Positions 21,323 to 31,888 are shown, counted from the stretch's first letter. The stretch: DNA of 64,000 nt from Streptomyces sp. NBC_01689 (GCF_036250675.1 NZ_CP109592.1:3720001-3784000), one strand, 5' to 3'. Notes: generated by a model not told the origin, from the letters alone. Translations and numbers: made by a program.

Positions 21323-23401
21323 TCAGTCGTTGCCGTTGCCCGGCGACGGCGTCGTCTTCTGGATCTGCAGAAGGAACTCCGCGTTCGACTTCGTCTGCTT
21401 CATCTTGTCGAGCAGCAGCTCGATCGCCTGCTGCTGGTCGAGCGCGTGCAGCACGCGACGCAGCTTCCAGGTGATCGCGAGCTCGTCGCTGCCGAGCAGG
21501 ATCTCTTCCTTACGGGTACCGGACGCGTCGACGTCCACCGCCGGGAAGATGCGCTTGTCGGCGAGCTTCCGGTCGAGCTTGAGCTCGGCGTTGCCGGTGC
21601 CCTTGAACTCCTCGAAGATGACCTCGTCCATGCGCGAGCCGGTGTCGACGAGCGCGGTGGCCAGGATCGTCAGCGAACCGCCGTCCTCGATGTTGCGCGC
21701 CGCGCCGAAGAACCGCTTCGGCGGGTACAGCGCGGTCGAGTCGACACCACCGGACAGGATGCGGCCGGAGGCGGGGGCGGCGAGGTTGTACGCACGGCCC
21801 AGACGCGTGATCGAGTCGAGCAGCACGACGACGTCGTGACCCAGCTCCACGAGACGCTTGGCGCGCTCGATGGCGAGCTCGGCGACCGTGGTGTGGTCCT
21901 CGGCCGGACGGTCGAAGGTCGAGGAGATGACCTCGCCCTTCACCGACCGCTGCATGTCGGTGACCTCTTCCGGACGCTCGTCGACCAGGACGACCATCAG
22001 GTGGCACTCGGGGTTGTTGTGCGTGATCGCGTTGGCGATCGCCTGCATGATCATGGTCTTGCCGGTCTTCGGCGGGGCCACGATCAGACCGCGCTGGCCC
22101 TTGCCGATCGGCGCGACGAGGTCGATGATCCGGGTCGTCAGCACCCCCGGGTCGGTCTCCAGGCGGAGCCGGTCCTGCGGGTACAGCGGCGTCAGCTTGT
22201 TGAACTCCGGCCGGCCGCGGCCCGAGTCGGGCGCCATGCCGTTGGTGGAGTCCAGGCGGACGAGCGCGTTGAACTTCTCGCGGCGCTCGCCGTCCTTGGG
22301 CTGACGCACCGCGCCGGTGACGTGGTCACCCTTGCGCAGGCCGTTCTTGCGGACCTGGGCCAGCGACACGTACACGTCGTTCGGACCCGGCAGGTAGCCC
22401 GAGGTGCGGATGAACGCGTAGTTGTCGAGGATGTCCAGGATGCCCGCGACGGGGATCAGGACGTCGTCGTCCGCGAGCTGCGGCTCGTTGGTCGCGAACT
22501 CGTCGCGGCCCCGGCGGCCACGGCGGTCGCGGTACCGGCCACGTCGACCGCGGCGCCCGCCGTCGAAGTCGTCGTCGTCCTGCGGGCCGTTGTCGCGCTG
22601 TTGGCGGTCCTGACGGCCGCCGCCCTGCTGCTGACGGTCCTGCCGGTCCTGACGGTCCTGGCGCTCGGGGCGCTGCTGTCCGCCGCCGGCCTGGCCCTGC
22701 TGCTGCTCGTCGCCCTTGCCGCCGCGGCGGTCGCGCTCGCGCCCGCCACGCTCGCGGTCACCGCGGTCACCGCGGTCACCGCGCTCGCCGCGGTCCCGGC
22801 GGTCCCGGCGGCCCTGACGGCCGTCGGCGCCCTCACCGGCGTCGCCCTTGGCCTCGCCGGCCGTCTCGGTCCTCGGCTCGCTCTTCGCCTCGACGGCGAC
22901 CGTCTCGGGGCTGCCCGCCTCGGCGACGGCGCGACGGCGGCGGCGCTCCGCGGGGGCGTCCTCCCGCTCGGCCTCGCTCGTGCGGGAGGGGCCGCCGGCG
23001 GGCTGGCCGGGGATCTCGATCTGCTGCTGCGCCACGGCCTTCTCGGCGGCCTTCTCGGCCTTCTTCTCGGCCGGAGCGGCCTCGTCGCCGGTGCGGGCCT
23101 TGGACGTGGCCCGGCGCTTCGGCTTGGCCTCGGTGGCGGTGTCGGCGGCCTGGGCCGGGGCACCGCCCGCCTGCGCCTCCTTGATGACCTCGATCAGCTG
23201 GCTCTTGCGCATCCGCGCCGTGCCCCTGATCCCGAGGCCGGACGCGACCTGCTGAAGCTCGGCCAGCACCATGCCGTCGAGGCCGGTACCGCGGCGCCGC
23301 CGGGAGCCGGCACCCGAGGCAGGCGCGGCAGAGGCGTCCGTGGCGGGCGCGGCAGCGGTCTCCTCGACACGCGCGCCCATCAGATCGGTGGTGTCGCTCA
23401 C
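21323..23401 (-). CDS. rho: Transcription termination factor Rho
   Basis: This is a hexameric RNA helicase that ends transcription. The protein has 692 residues from GTG 23401 (AAGGA upstream). A Rho N-terminal helical segment (about 35-80, [17 protein letters not shown]) is followed by a long insertion of Ala, Glu and then Arg/Asp/Gly/Gln (about 85-310). That insertion includes runs such as [14 protein letters not shown] and [15 protein letters not shown]. Then come the RNA-binding cold-shock-like domain ([27 protein letters not shown]) and the ATPase core with Walker A APPKTGKT and [15 protein letters not shown]. The insertion is typical of high-GC Gram-positives and may bind RNA. Confidence 0.97.
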   Translation of the reverse strand: MSDTTDLMGARVEETAAAPATDASAAPASGAGSRRRRGTGLDGMVLAELQQVASGLGIRGTARMRKSQLIEVIKEAQAGGAPAQAADTATEAKPKRRATSKARTGDEAAPAEKKAEKAAEKAVAQQQIEIPGQPAGGPSRTSEAEREDAPAERRRRRAVAEAGSPETVAVEAKSEPRTETAGEAKGDAGEGADGRQGRRDRRDRGERGDRGDRGDRERGGRERDRRGGKGDEQQQGQAGGGQQRPERQDRQDRQDRQQQGGGRQDRQQRDNGPQDDDDFDGGRRGRRGRYRDRRGRRGRDEFATNEPQLADDDVLIPVAGILDILDNYAFIRTSGYLPGPNDVYVSLAQVRKNGLRKGDHVTGAVRQPKDGERREKFNALVRLDSTNGMAPDSGRGRPEFNKLTPLYPQDRLRLETDPGVLTTRIIDLVAPIGKGQRGLIVAPPKTGKTMIMQAIANAITHNNPECHLMVVLVDERPEEVTDMQRSVKGEVISSTFDRPAEDHTTVAELAIERAKRLVELGHDVVVLLDSITRLGRAYNLAAPASGRILSGGVDSTALYPPKRFFGAARNIEDGGSLTILATALVDTGSRMDEVIFEEFKGTGNAELKLDRKLADKRIFPAVDVDASGTRKEEILLGSDELAITWKLRRVLHALDQQQAIELLLDKMKQTKSNAEFLLQIQKTTPSPGNGND

Positions 23402-23789
23402 GAAGGGTCCTTCCCTGGAGCGGACGTCGGCCTGTCTGGCTCGGCGACCGGTTGTGCTGTCCGGCTTTGGTCCTTGTGGTGTGGACCGCGCCGGGGCGGT
23501 GGTCCGCCAAAGCGGCGGAAGACATATCTGGTGATGACGATTCCGGAGCCGCGGCACTGAATTGCGGTGTCATCGGCACGGTCACGCCGGTTCCGGAGCG
23601 TGCTCAGCACTGCTCAGCGCATAGCACCCAATGCATGGCACAAAGCAGTTTGGGAGGCTCCCGGAAGAAAGGTTGTCCCGGACGGGGACACGATGCACCT
23701 CGCCATGGTGGGGTCGGGTGCAGACTTGAGGTTAACACTACCGGATCCAACAAACATTCCCCCTCTCGAAATCCGGCAACCGTGCGCTT
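23402..23789. other. rho leader / thrB-rho intergenic region
   Basis: This is 388 bp between the end of thrB and the start of rho, both on the minus strand. It must contain the rho promoter and leader. The thrB-proximal half (about 23725-23780) is unusually AT-rich for this genome, a plausible promoter. I see no gene and no clear thrB terminator. Confidence 0.45.
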
Positions 23790-24719
23790 TCAATGGACGC
23801 CCGACGACGCGAGCGGCAGCACGCTCGCCCCCGTGGCGTCGAGGTCCAGTCGATTGGCGGCCCAGCCCTGACCTGCGAGGTCGGCGACTTTGTCGGCCGA
23901 TTCCGCGTCGGCGAGCGCGAGGACCGTGGGGCCCGCGCCGGAGATCACCGCGGGAATGCCGTCGGCCCGCAGCCGCTCCACCAGTGCGGCGCTCTCCGGC
24001 ATCGCCGGGGCCCGGTACTCCTGATGCAGACGGTCCTCGGTCGCGGGCAGCAGCAGCTCGGGGCGCCTGGTGAGGGCCTCGACGAGCAGTGCCGCGCGGC
24101 CGGCGTTGGTGGCGGCGTCGACGTGCGGGACGGTGCGCGGCAGCAGACCGCGCGCGGTCTCGGTGAGCACCGGCTTTCCCGGTACGAAAACCACCGGAAC
24201 GATGGAATCGGCGGGTTCCATCCGGATCGCCCGCGCGGCTCCGGCCTCCATCCAGGAGAGCGTGAATCCACCGAGAAGACAGGCCGCGACATTGTCGGGG
24301 TGCCCTTCGATCTCGGTGGCGAGTTCCAGCAGCGCGGAGTCGTCGAGCCTGCTGTCGCCGCCTATGGTCACGGCGCGCGCGGCGACGATTCCGGCGCAGA
24401 TGGCGGCCGAGGAGGACCCGAGTCCCCGGCCGTGCGGAATGCGGTTGGCGCAGACGATCTCGAGGCCGCGCGGCTGCCCGCCGAGCAGGTCGAAGGCGGT
24501 GCGCAGGGAGCGTACGAGGAGATGGTTCTCGTCGCGCGGCAGCGTCTCGCTGCCCTCACCCGCGATGTCGATGTGCAGCCCGGAGTCGGCCACCCGGACG
24601 ACCACGTCGTCGTACAGCCCCAGTGACAGACCGAAGGCGTCGAAGCCTGGCCCGAGGTTGGCGCTGGTGGCGGGGACGCGCACCCGGACGGCGGCGGCGC
24701 GGAACGCTGGACCGGCCAT
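23790..24719 (-). CDS. thrB: Homoserine kinase
   Basis: It phosphorylates homoserine to O-phosphohomoserine, the substrate of ThrC. It belongs to the GHMP kinase family and has 309 residues from ATG 24719. The N-terminal VPATSANLGPGFDAFGLSL and the ATP loop IPHGRGLGSSSAAICAGI are intact, followed by EGHPDNVAACLLGGF and the C-terminal GAGPTVLAL motif. It is third in the hom-thrC-thrB series but separated from thrC by 390 bp containing a hairpin, so it may have a separate promoter. Confidence 0.95.
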   Translation of the reverse strand: MAGPAFRAAAVRVRVPATSANLGPGFDAFGLSLGLYDDVVVRVADSGLHIDIAGEGSETLPRDENHLLVRSLRTAFDLLGGQPRGLEIVCANRIPHGRGLGSSSAAICAGIVAARAVTIGGDSRLDDSALLELATEIEGHPDNVAACLLGGFTLSWMEAGAARAIRMEPADSIVPVVFVPGKPVLTETARGLLPRTVPHVDAATNAGRAALLVEALTRRPELLLPATEDRLHQEYRAPAMPESAALVERLRADGIPAVISGAGPTVLALADAESADKVADLAGQGWAANRLDLDATGASVLPLASSGVH

Positions 24720-25049
24720 CGCTCGATGACTCTCCTTGAGCTGCGTGATGTGCGAGATTCTCGATGAACTGCGGTGAACTGCTGCGGTGGCTGCTGCGAG
24801 GAACTGCGACGGTTGCGAGGCCTGCGGAGGACCCTGAGGCCGCGAGGACGACGCGGCACCGCGGCATATGCGGCGGGCGGGTTCGGTACAGCCTATCGAA
24901 GGAAGGTTCTGTGGCGACATAGGGCGCACAGGAGGCGCACGATGCGTGTCGTAAGCCCCCCGTGCACCCCCGGCCGGATCACCCGGGGGCCGGCCCGGAC
25001 GGGGGACGCTTTTCGCCGCTTTCCGACGCTCTCCCCGCCTCGAAGGCGA

Positions 25050-25075
25050 CCCCGGGGGCCGACGCGCCCCCGGGG
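25050..25075 (-). terminator. Hairpin after thrC
   Basis: A 10-bp GC stem (25050-25059 with 25066-25075) lies inside a longer imperfect inverted repeat (GACCCCGG near 25048 with CCGGGGTC near 25088). It is 35 bp after the thrC stop, within the 390-bp thrC-thrB gap. It is a probable terminator or attenuating structure without a T run; the rest of the gap shows no gene. Confidence 0.6.
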
Positions 25076-25109
25076 GCCCGTCGGCCGCCGGGGTCCGCGC
25101 CCGGCGGTC

Positions 25110-26168
25110 CTACGCCAGGCCGAGCCGCTCCGCCGCCGTGACCGCGTCCACCGGGACGGTGACGGGCTGCGGCGCGCCGGCGACGGCCCAGTCGGGGTCC
25201 TTGAGCCCGTTCCCGGTCACCGTGCAGACGATCCGCTGGCCGGGGTCGACCTTGCCCTGCTCGGCGGCCTTCAGCAGACCGGCGACCGACGCGGCGGACG
25301 CCGGCTCGACGAAGACGCCCTCCTGCGCGGCCAACAGCCGGTACGCGCGCAGGATCTCACGGTCCGTCACCTCGTCGATGAGGCCGCCCGACTCGTCCCG
25401 CGCGGCCAGCGCGAACTGCCACGAGGCCGGGTTGCCGATACGGATCGCGGTCGCGATGGTCGAGGGGTCCTTGACCACCTCGCCGCGCACGATGGGCGCG
25501 GAACCGGAGGCCTGGAAGCCCCACATGCGCGGGGTCCGCGCGGCGACGCCGTCGGTGGCGTACTCGGTGTAGCCCTTCCAGTACGCGGTGATGTTGCCCG
25601 CGTTGCCCACCGGCAGGACATGGATGTCGGGCGCGTCGCCGAGCATGTCCACGATCTCGAAGGCCGCGGTCTTCTGCCCCTCGATGCGCACCGGGTTGAC
25701 CGAATTGACCAGCGCCACCGGATAGTTGTCGGACAGGGAGCGCGCCAGCGTGAGGCAGTCGTCGAAGTTCCCGTCGACCTGGAGGATCTTCGCGCCGTGG
25801 ACGAGGGCCTGCCCCATCTTGCCCAGCGCGATCTTCCCCTGCGGCACGAGGACCGCGCAGACCATCCCGGCCCGCACCGCGTAGGCCGCGGCGGAGGCGG
25901 AGGTGTTGCCGGTGGAGGCGCAGATGACCGCCTTGGCGCCCTCCTCCTTCGCCCGGGTGATGGCCATCGTCATACCGCGGTCCTTGAAGGAACCGGTCGG
26001 GTTCGCGCCCTCCACCTTGAGGTGGACCTCGCAGCCCGTGCGCTCGGAGAGCACCTGCGCGGGCACGAGCGGCGTACCGCCCTCACGGAGCGTCACGACC
26101 GGCGTGTCCCCGGACACCGGAAGCCGGTCCCGGTACTCCTCGATGATTCCGCGCCACTGGTGGGTCAT
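25110..26168 (-). CDS. thrC: Threonine synthase
   Basis: This PLP enzyme converts O-phosphohomoserine to threonine. The 352 residues match the short class of fold-type II enzymes. The PLP lysine is in [15 protein letters not shown], and the phosphate-binding [14 protein letters not shown] and [14 protein letters not shown] loops are intact. The ATG at 26168 is 6 bp after the hom stop, indicating a hom-thrC transcription unit. Confidence 0.96.
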   Translation of the reverse strand: MTHQWRGIIEEYRDRLPVSGDTPVVTLREGGTPLVPAQVLSERTGCEVHLKVEGANPTGSFKDRGMTMAITRAKEEGAKAVICASTGNTSASAAAYAVRAGMVCAVLVPQGKIALGKMGQALVHGAKILQVDGNFDDCLTLARSLSDNYPVALVNSVNPVRIEGQKTAAFEIVDMLGDAPDIHVLPVGNAGNITAYWKGYTEYATDGVAARTPRMWGFQASGSAPIVRGEVVKDPSTIATAIRIGNPASWQFALAARDESGGLIDEVTDREILRAYRLLAAQEGVFVEPASAASVAGLLKAAEQGKVDPGQRIVCTVTGNGLKDPDWAVAGAPQPVTVPVDAVTAAERLGLA

Positions 26169-26174
26169 TGCTGG

Positions 26175-27476
26175 TTACTCTCCTTCAACCCGCATGATGC
26201 TGGCGACACCCCGCACGGTGTCGAGGCTGCGCAGCGCCTCGACGGTCCCGTTCAGGGACGCGTCGGACGCACGGTGGGTGACCACGACGAGGGAGGCCTC
26301 GCCGCCTCCGTCCTGCCGGCCCTGCTGGCGGACGGTGTCGATAGAGACGCCGTGCTCGGCGAAGACCGTGGCCACCTGGGCGAGAACACCCGGTTTGTCG
26401 GCCACGTCGAGGCTGATGTGGTAGCGCGTGACGACCTCGCCCATGGAGCTCACGGGCAGCTGGGTGTACGCGGAGTCGCCGGGGCCGGTCGCGCCGCCGA
26501 GCTTGTTGCGGCAGACGGCGACGAGGTCGCCGAGGACCGCGGAGGCGGTCGGGGCGCCGCCCGCCCCCGGTCCGTAGAACATGAGCTGCCCGGCCGCGTC
26601 CGACTCGACGAACACGGCGTTGTACGCGCCGCGCACGGAGGCGAGCGGGTGGCTCAGCGGGATCATCGCCGGGTGCACGCGCGCGGTCACCGAGCCGCCG
26701 TCCGCGGCCCGCTCGCAGATGGCGAGCAGTTTGATGGTGCAGCCCATCGCCTTCGCCGAGGCGAAGTCCGCGGAGGTGACCTCGTTCATGCCCTCGCGGT
26801 AGACGTCGTCGAGGCGGACCCGTGTGTGGAAGGCGATCCCGGCGAGGATGGCGGCCTTGGCGGCGGCGTCGAAGCCCTCGACGTCGGCGGTCGGGTCGGC
26901 CTCCGCGTACCCGAGCGCGGTGGCCTCGTCGAGAGCCTCCTGGTAACCCGCTCCCGTGGAGTCCATCTTGTCGAGGATGAAGTTCGTGGTCCCGTTGACG
27001 ATCCCCATCACGCGGTTGATCTTGTCGCCGGCGAGGGACTCGCGCAGCGGGCGGATCAGCGGGATGGCGCCGGCGACGGCGGCCTCGTAGTAGAGGTCCC
27101 TGCCGTGCTCCTCGGCGGCGGCGTGCAGCGCGGCACCGTCCTGGGCCAGCAGCGCCTTGTTGGCGGACACGACGGAGGCGCCGTGCTCGAAGGCGGTCGT
27201 GATGAGTGAGCGGGCGGGCTCGATCCCCCCGATGACCTCTACGACGACGTCGATGTCCCCGCGTTTGACGAGGGCGGTGGCGTCGGTCGTGACCAGGGCG
27301 GGGTCGATGCCCTCGCGGACCTTGGAGGGCCGGCGCACCGCGACGCCGGACAGCTCGACCGGGGCGCCGATGCGCGCGGCGAGGTCGTCGGCGTGCGTCG
27401 TCATGATGCGCGCCACCTCTGAGCCGACAACCCCACAGCCCAGCAGCGCCACCTTCAGCGGACGCGTACGCATCAT
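26175..27476 (-). CDS. hom: Homoserine dehydrogenase
   Basis: It reduces aspartate semialdehyde to homoserine. The 433 residues include the NAD(P) motif VALLGCGVVGSEVARI and the dehydrogenase core with NGTTNFILDKM and the catalytic segment EADPTADVEGFDAAAKAAILAGIAF. A C-terminal ACT domain (about 350-430, YHISLDVADKPGVLAQVATVFAEHGVSI) normally mediates threonine feedback. ATG 27476 or 27473 is chosen because GAGG lies just upstream; the farther ATG 27494 lacks a ribosome site. Confidence 0.95.
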   Translation of the reverse strand: MMRTRPLKVALLGCGVVGSEVARIMTTHADDLAARIGAPVELSGVAVRRPSKVREGIDPALVTTDATALVKRGDIDVVVEVIGGIEPARSLITTAFEHGASVVSANKALLAQDGAALHAAAEEHGRDLYYEAAVAGAIPLIRPLRESLAGDKINRVMGIVNGTTNFILDKMDSTGAGYQEALDEATALGYAEADPTADVEGFDAAAKAAILAGIAFHTRVRLDDVYREGMNEVTSADFASAKAMGCTIKLLAICERAADGGSVTARVHPAMIPLSHPLASVRGAYNAVFVESDAAGQLMFYGPGAGGAPTASAVLGDLVAVCRNKLGGATGPGDSAYTQLPVSSMGEVVTRYHISLDVADKPGVLAQVATVFAEHGVSIDTVRQQGRQDGGGEASLVVVTHRASDASLNGTVEALRSLDTVRGVASIMRVEGE

Positions 27477-27881
27477 CCGACCTCGTTTCCTCATACCGTC
27501 GACGGTGGGTCCAGTCTCACTCACCGGACGGGGCTTTCTGTCCCTCGTCCGGATCGTGAGATGTCTATTTCATTCTCGCCGGGCCGACGGACCGAAGATC
27601 TTCCGCCGCCCGCCGGAGCACCGCCGGTGACACCGGGAACGCGGTTCCGCGCCGGCCCGAGGACCGACTCCGGGCGGCTTTCCCGAGACCTTCGGACGGT
27701 TCTCCGGACGACCACTGTTCCCGCAGTCGCCGCCCGCCGCCACCGACTTCCTTCCGCCGTCACCCGTACGGAATCCGGCGCACGGGCCCCCGGCGGGCAC
27801 CGGGCGCCCGCCAGCCCTCGTCGTTGCCGGCGGCCGCCCCTCGTCCGCCGCCGGTGACCGCCGCCGACCGATGTCCGCCGG
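27477..27881. other. hom leader region
   Basis: This 405-bp gap between lysA and hom (both minus) probably contains the hom promoter. I looked for a Thr/Ile-rich leader peptide and for a riboswitch and saw neither. The lysA-proximal 130 bp are repetitive GC-rich sequence with CCGCCGG motifs. Confidence 0.4.
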
Positions 27882-29273
27882 TCATCCCACGTCGAGCCGG
27901 AGCAGGTCCTCCTCCGTCTCGCGGCGGACGATGACCCGGGCCTCGCCGTCGTGGACCGCGACGACCGGCGGCCGCAGGGCGTGGTTGTAGTTGCTGGCCA
28001 TGGACCGGCAGTAGGCGCCGGTGGCCGGAACGGCGATCAGGTCGCCGGGGGCCAGGTCGGAGGGGAGGAACGCGTCCTTCACCACGATGTCGCCGCTCTC
28101 GCAGTGCTTGCCGACCACCCGTACGAGCATGGGTTCGGCGTCGGAGGTCCGGGAGACCAGGGCGACGCTGTACTCGGCGTCGTACAGCGCGGTGCGGATG
28201 TTGTCGGACATGCCGCCGTCCACGGAGACGTACGTCCGCAGTCCTTCGAGCGGCTTGATCGTGCCGACCTCGTAGAGCGTGAACGCGGTCGGCCCGACGA
28301 TGGCGCGGCCGGGCTCCACCGAGATCCGGGGCGTGCGCAGCTTCGCGGCCTCGCACTCCCGGGTGACGATCTCGCTGAGGGCCTTGGCGATCTCGTGCGG
28401 CTCGCGGGGGTCGTCGTCACTGGTGTACGCGATGCCGAGACCGCCGCCGAGGTCGATCTCGGGCAGTTCGACGCCGTGCTCGTCCCGGACGGCGGCGAGC
28501 AGCGCCACGACGCGCCGGGCGGCGACCTCGAACCCGGCCATGTCGAAGATCTGCGAGCCGATGTGCGAGTGGATGCCGACCAGGTCGAGGCCGTCGAGGG
28601 AGAGCGCGCGGCGGACGGCCTCCGCGGCCTGCCCGTCCGCGAGGGCGATCCCGAACTTCTGGTCCTCGTGGGCGGTGGCGATGAACTCGTGGGTGTGCGC
28701 CTCCACGCCGACCGTCACCCGGATCTGCACGCGCTGCCGCGTGCCGAGGGACTGGGCGATGTGCGCGACCCGCACGATCTCCTGGAAGGAGTCGAGCACG
28801 ATCCGTCCGACGCCGGCGCGGACGGCGGCGGTGATCTCCTCGGCGGACTTGTTGTTGCCGTGGAAGGCGATGCGGTCGGCGGGCATGCCCGCGGAGAGCG
28901 CGGTGACCAGTTCACCGCCCGAACAGACGTCGAGGTTCAGCCCCTCCTCGTACAGCCACCGCACGACGGCGCGCGAGAGGAAGGCCTTGCCCGCGTAGAA
29001 GACGTCGGCGTCGTGTCCGAAGGCGGTGCGCCAGGCGCGGGCGCGCGAACGGAAGTCCGACTCGTCGAGGAAGTAGGCGGGGGTGCCGAACTCCTCGGCG
29101 AGCGTGGTGACTTCGACACCGCCGACGCTCACGACCCCGTCGTCGCCGCGGGTGACGGTGTGGGCCCAGACCTTGGGGTCGAGGGCGTTGAGGTCGGCGG
29201 GCGGGGCGCTGTAGTGGCCCTCGGGCAGGACATCGGCGTGACGGGGCCCGGCGGGGTGTGCGGAACGGCTCAT
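27882..29273 (-). CDS. lysA: Diaminopimelate decarboxylase
   Basis: It decarboxylates meso-diaminopimelate to lysine and is a fold-type III PLP enzyme. In 463 residues the PLP lysine lies in [13 protein letters not shown]. Other motifs are [36 protein letters not shown] and the catalytic cysteine in [15 protein letters not shown] 29273 lies 7 bp after the nrtL stop, so the two are co-transcribed. A longer frame extending to 30197 is an artefact of the overlapping nrtL sequence. Confidence 0.96.
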   Translation of the reverse strand: MSRSAHPAGPRHADVLPEGHYSAPPADLNALDPKVWAHTVTRGDDGVVSVGGVEVTTLAEEFGTPAYFLDESDFRSRARAWRTAFGHDADVFYAGKAFLSRAVVRWLYEEGLNLDVCSGGELVTALSAGMPADRIAFHGNNKSAEEITAAVRAGVGRIVLDSFQEIVRVAHIAQSLGTRQRVQIRVTVGVEAHTHEFIATAHEDQKFGIALADGQAAEAVRRALSLDGLDLVGIHSHIGSQIFDMAGFEVAARRVVALLAAVRDEHGVELPEIDLGGGLGIAYTSDDDPREPHEIAKALSEIVTRECEAAKLRTPRISVEPGRAIVGPTAFTLYEVGTIKPLEGLRTYVSVDGGMSDNIRTALYDAEYSVALVSRTSDAEPMLVRVVGKHCESGDIVVKDAFLPSDLAPGDLIAVPATGAYCRSMASNYNHALRPPVVAVHDGEARVIVRRETEEDLLRLDVG

Positions 29274-29280
29274 TCTTCTC

Positions 29281-30423
29281 TCACAGATAGTCAGGGGCGC
29301 TGATGCCGAGCAGGGACAGGCCGCCGGCCAGCACCGTCCCGGTGGCTTCGGCGAGCGCGAGCCGGGCGCGGTGGGCGGCCGAGGGTTTCTCGTCGCCGAG
29401 CGGCAGCACCAGGTGCTGGAGGGCGAGCAGGGCGTCGGCGGTGGTGACGAGGTGCCGGGCGAGGCGGTCGGGAGCGCGATGGGTCGCGGCGACGCGCAGG
29501 ACACGGGGGTACTCGGCGAGGGCGCCGAGCAGGTCGTCGGCCTCCGGGACGTCACCAGGGGTGCCGGTGAAGCCGAGGGCGGCGGCGTTGCGGGTGAGAG
29601 CCCGGGTGCGGGCGTGCGCGTACCGGACGCGGAAGAGCGGGTTGCTCTCCCGCTGAAGAAGGTGCGCGTCACCGATCCGGGGCCGGTCGTGCCCGGCGGG
29701 CCGCAGCAGCGCCCAGCGAGCGGCGTCGGCGCCGAGGGGGGTGGGATCTTCGGGGGCGGGGACGGGGCGGAGGGGGGTGGTGGGGGTGGGTGTGACGGGG
29801 GTGGGGGTGGCGGGGAGGCCGGTGTGCGAGGGGCCTGTGGGCGGGGGGTCGGCGGGTGAGGGGTCGGCGGGGCGGGGGCCTGTGGACGGGGGGTCCATGA
29901 GCGCGAGGTCCATGGGCGCGGGGTCCATGGGCGCGGGGTCCATGGGCGGCCGCGGCCCGTCGTGCTGGACGAGGGCCTGCCCACCCTGCGTGGCGATGAT
30001 CCGTACGAGGGTGTCGGCGACGACCTCGGCCCGGATGTCGTACGGGATCCGGAGCGGGAGGACCTGCCCGGCGAGGGCGTCGCCATGGCCGTACGAACCG
30101 CGCTCGATCTCCCGTACGAGGGAGGCGACGGCCGGCTCCCCGCCACCGAGTCGAATATTGAGGAAGCCGGGCCCGGTGATCGTGACGTCGGCGACACCGT
30201 CGGCGCCGGCGAGATGGGGCCGCAGGATCTCGGCGACCTGCGCCGCGGAGCGCCCGGCGGGCCGGGCCAGCTGCAGCGCGATGTTCGTGGCGTAGTCCCC
30301 GCAGCCGCCGGGCCCCGGCGGCGCCACCTGCGCCCGCACCGGTACGGCCACGCTCAGCTCCCCCGCGTCCACGGCACGGCGCACCGCGCTCAGCACGGTA
30401 CGGGAGAGCTCGAGGGGGGTCAC
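29281..30423 (-). CDS. nrtL: ArgS-related anticodon-binding protein NrtL
   Basis: It resembles arginyl-tRNA synthetase with the catalytic centre removed. An Add1-type N-terminal domain ([28 protein letters not shown], then GPGFLNIRL) and a C-terminal DALR-like anticodon domain ([21 protein letters not shown]) remain. The HIGH and KMSKS motifs are absent. Between them, residues about 155-235 are a Pro/Thr/Met/Asp low-complexity linker. It cannot aminoacylate tRNA by itself. The gene next to lysA recalls genomes where argS precedes lysA, so it may be a relic put to a regulatory or RNA-binding use. Confidence 0.85.
   Translation of the reverse strand: MTPLELSRTVLSAVRRAVDAGELSVAVPVRAQVAPPGPGGCGDYATNIALQLARPAGRSAAQVAEILRPHLAGADGVADVTITGPGFLNIRLGGGEPAVASLVREIERGSYGHGDALAGQVLPLRIPYDIRAEVVADTLVRIIATQGGQALVQHDGPRPPMDPAPMDPAPMDLALMDPPSTGPRPADPSPADPPPTGPSHTGLPATPTPVTPTPTTPLRPVPAPEDPTPLGADAARWALLRPAGHDRPRIGDAHLLQRESNPLFRVRYAHARTRALTRNAAALGFTGTPGDVPEADDLLGALAEYPRVLRVAATHRAPDRLARHLVTTADALLALQHLVLPLGDEKPSAAHRARLALAEATGTVLAGGLSLLGISAPDYL
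29892..29951 (-). repeat. 15-bp tandem repeat inside nrtL
   Basis: Four in-frame 15-bp units of the form GGTCCATGGGCGCGG (29892, 29907, 29922, 29937) encode PMDPA-like pentapeptides. Units 2 and 3 are identical, unit 1 differs at two bases and unit 4 at its last three positions. Copy number is likely to vary between strains by slippage. Confidence 0.85.
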
Positions 30424-30860
30424 GTGACCAGCGTAGGGGAGGAGGGGGGTGGGTATGCGAGTCGGTTCGGCCGGGGGTCCGGGATGTGGACGGGGTGGGG
30501 GCGTGAGACCGACGGGCGCCGGCGCTGGGCGGGTGGGCGGGCGGGCGGGCCAGGAATCGAGGAGGGGCGGGGAACGGGGAGCGGGGTGAGCGGGATGCCC
30601 TGAACGGCCGAACCGGGACCGGCGGGCGGGCGAGCGGGCCGACCCCTGGCCGGGGCCGACCGGCTGATCACTGGCGCCTCAGCGATCCGGACCGCGCCCG
30701 ACCGAACATGACTGTGGGTGATCAGGGAATGCCCGTGGTCGTGATCGTGATCGTGATCGTTGCAGGGGCTCTGGCGATGGTTCTGGCAGTGGTCCTGGCG
30801 GCGGTTCCGGCAGTGGTCCTGGCGACGGTTCCGGCGCTGAGCGGGCGGCTGTCGGTCCGG

Positions 30861-31520
30861 TCAGTGACCGGAGCGGCCTGCGCGCTCGGCTTCGCCGGCT
30901 CCGAAGTCGTCGGAGCCGAACCCATGGGTGCGAAGACGCTCCGTACCGAACCCTCCGGAGCCGAAGCCCCCACTCTCGCCCGCACCCTCGAAGGCGCCCT
31001 GCTCGAAGGAGGTCCGCCCGAAGGAACCCTGCTCGAAGGCGCCCTGCTCGAAGGAGGTCCGCCCGAAGGAACCCTGCTCGAAGGCGCCTTGGAAGGGCGA
31101 CCCGGGGTCGTCGTCACCACCGCCTCCGTCGCTCCGGCTCCCTCGCCGCTCCATCAACTGCCGTACGAGTCGTACGAGTTCGGCAGGCTCGAAGGGCTTG
31201 GCGAGAAACGCGTCGACGCCCACGTCGAGACCGCTCTCGACCTCGTACTGGGTGCAGGCGCTGACGATGGCGAGGGGAAGGTGCCGCGTCCGCGGATCCG
31301 CACGGAGGCGAGCGGCGGTCCGCAATCCGTCGAGCCGGGGCATGACCACGTCGAGCGTCACGACATCGGGCTGGACGTGATGCACCACGTCCAGGCACTC
31401 GGCACCGTCGGCCGCGGTCACGACCTCGATGCCCTCCAGCTCGAGATTGACCCTGATCAGCTGCCGGATGACCTTGTTGTCGTCCACAACAAGCACCCGA
31501 CCCGACGCGCCTGACACCAC
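30861..31520 (-). CDS. Response regulator receiver protein with repetitive C-terminal tail
   Basis: An N-terminal CheY-like receiver (about residues 6-125) has the acidic pair in VLVVDDNK, the phospho-acceptor Asp in PDVVTLDVVMPRLDG, the IVSA Thr/Ser position and the switch Lys in AFLAKPFEP. No DNA-binding domain follows. Instead the tail is Gly, Phe, Glu and Ser rich, containing 15-residue repeats FEQGAFEQGSFGRTS. No partner kinase is adjacent. GTG 31520 or 31517 begins the conserved part; neither has a strong ribosome site. It precedes tRNA-Arg in the opposite orientation. Confidence 0.85.
   Translation of the reverse strand: MVSGASGRVLVVDDNKVIRQLIRVNLELEGIEVVTAADGAECLDVVHHVQPDVVTLDVVMPRLDGLRTAARLRADPRTRHLPLAIVSACTQYEVESGLDVGVDAFLAKPFEPAELVRLVRQLMERRGSRSDGGGGDDDPGSPFQGAFEQGSFGRTSFEQGAFEQGSFGRTSFEQGAFEGAGESGGFGSGGFGTERLRTHGFGSDDFGAGEAERAGRSGH
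30987..31088 (-). repeat. 45-bp tandem repeat in the response-regulator tail
   Basis: Two identical 45-bp units (30987-31031 and 31032-31076) plus a 12-bp partial third (31077-31088) are seen, each itself built of three related 15-bp blocks beginning with CTCGAAGG or CCCGAAGG. All are in frame. Confidence 0.9.
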
Positions 31521-31798
31521 TCGAGAGTAGGTCCGCCCCCGCCGTCGCGTCCGGGTTTTCCCCACTTCCACCCCGGACGGGTCGGGAAGCCGACGCCCCC
31601 TGGCGCCGGCCGCTCACCCAGGACTCCGACGGCCGGGCCCGGCCGCACCCGGCCGACACCCCCGAACCGCCCCGACCTCCTCCGAAGCCCCTCCCCCCTC
31701 CTCCCCAACACACCGCCCTTCCCCCACATAAACCCATGCCGGCCACCCCCGAAAGAGCTGGTAGGGTTCTACCCGTCGCCGCACACCACGGCGGACAC

Positions 31799-31870
31799 GC
31801 CCCCGTAGCTCAGGGGATAGAGCAACGGCCTCCGGAGCCGTGTGCGCAGGTTCGAATCCTGCCGGGGGCA
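31799..31870 (+). tRNA. tRNA-Arg (CCG)
   Basis: The acceptor strand GCCCCCG (31799-31805) pairs with CGGGGGC (31863-31869), with discriminator A at 31870. The anticodon stem ACGGC/GCCGT encloses the loop CTCCGGA, giving anticodon CCG for arginine. The T arm GCAGG-TTCGAAT-CCTGC is intact. CCA is not encoded. Its 3' half is the integration target of the downstream island, which restores the sequence. Confidence 0.95.
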
Positions 31871-31871
31871 C
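31826..31871 (+). repeat. attL: 46-bp direct repeat within tRNA-Arg
   Basis: The segment from the anticodon stem to the 3' end of the tRNA is repeated base for base at 47431-47476, with different bases on both flanks. This defines the core att site used by the island's tyrosine recombinase. A shorter, mutated third copy is at 50207-50246. Confidence 0.92.
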
Positions 31872-31888
31872 CCCTTATGAGGTGCCCA

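Noticed and set aside
21299..23560. A 753-codon plus-strand open frame opposite rho
   Set aside because: It is the antisense of rho's repetitive GC-rich coding sequence, with Val/Leu/Arg-biased composition and no domain or ribosome site.
27882..30197. A 771-codon frame extending lysA far upstream
   Set aside because: The first 300 codons are Ser/Pro/Arg-rich and lie out of frame over nrtL; lysA begins at the conserved ATG at 29273.
29892..31088. Short regular repeats that could suggest a CRISPR array
   Set aside because: They are contiguous in-frame tandem repeats inside two coding genes, with no spacers; no cas gene is present.
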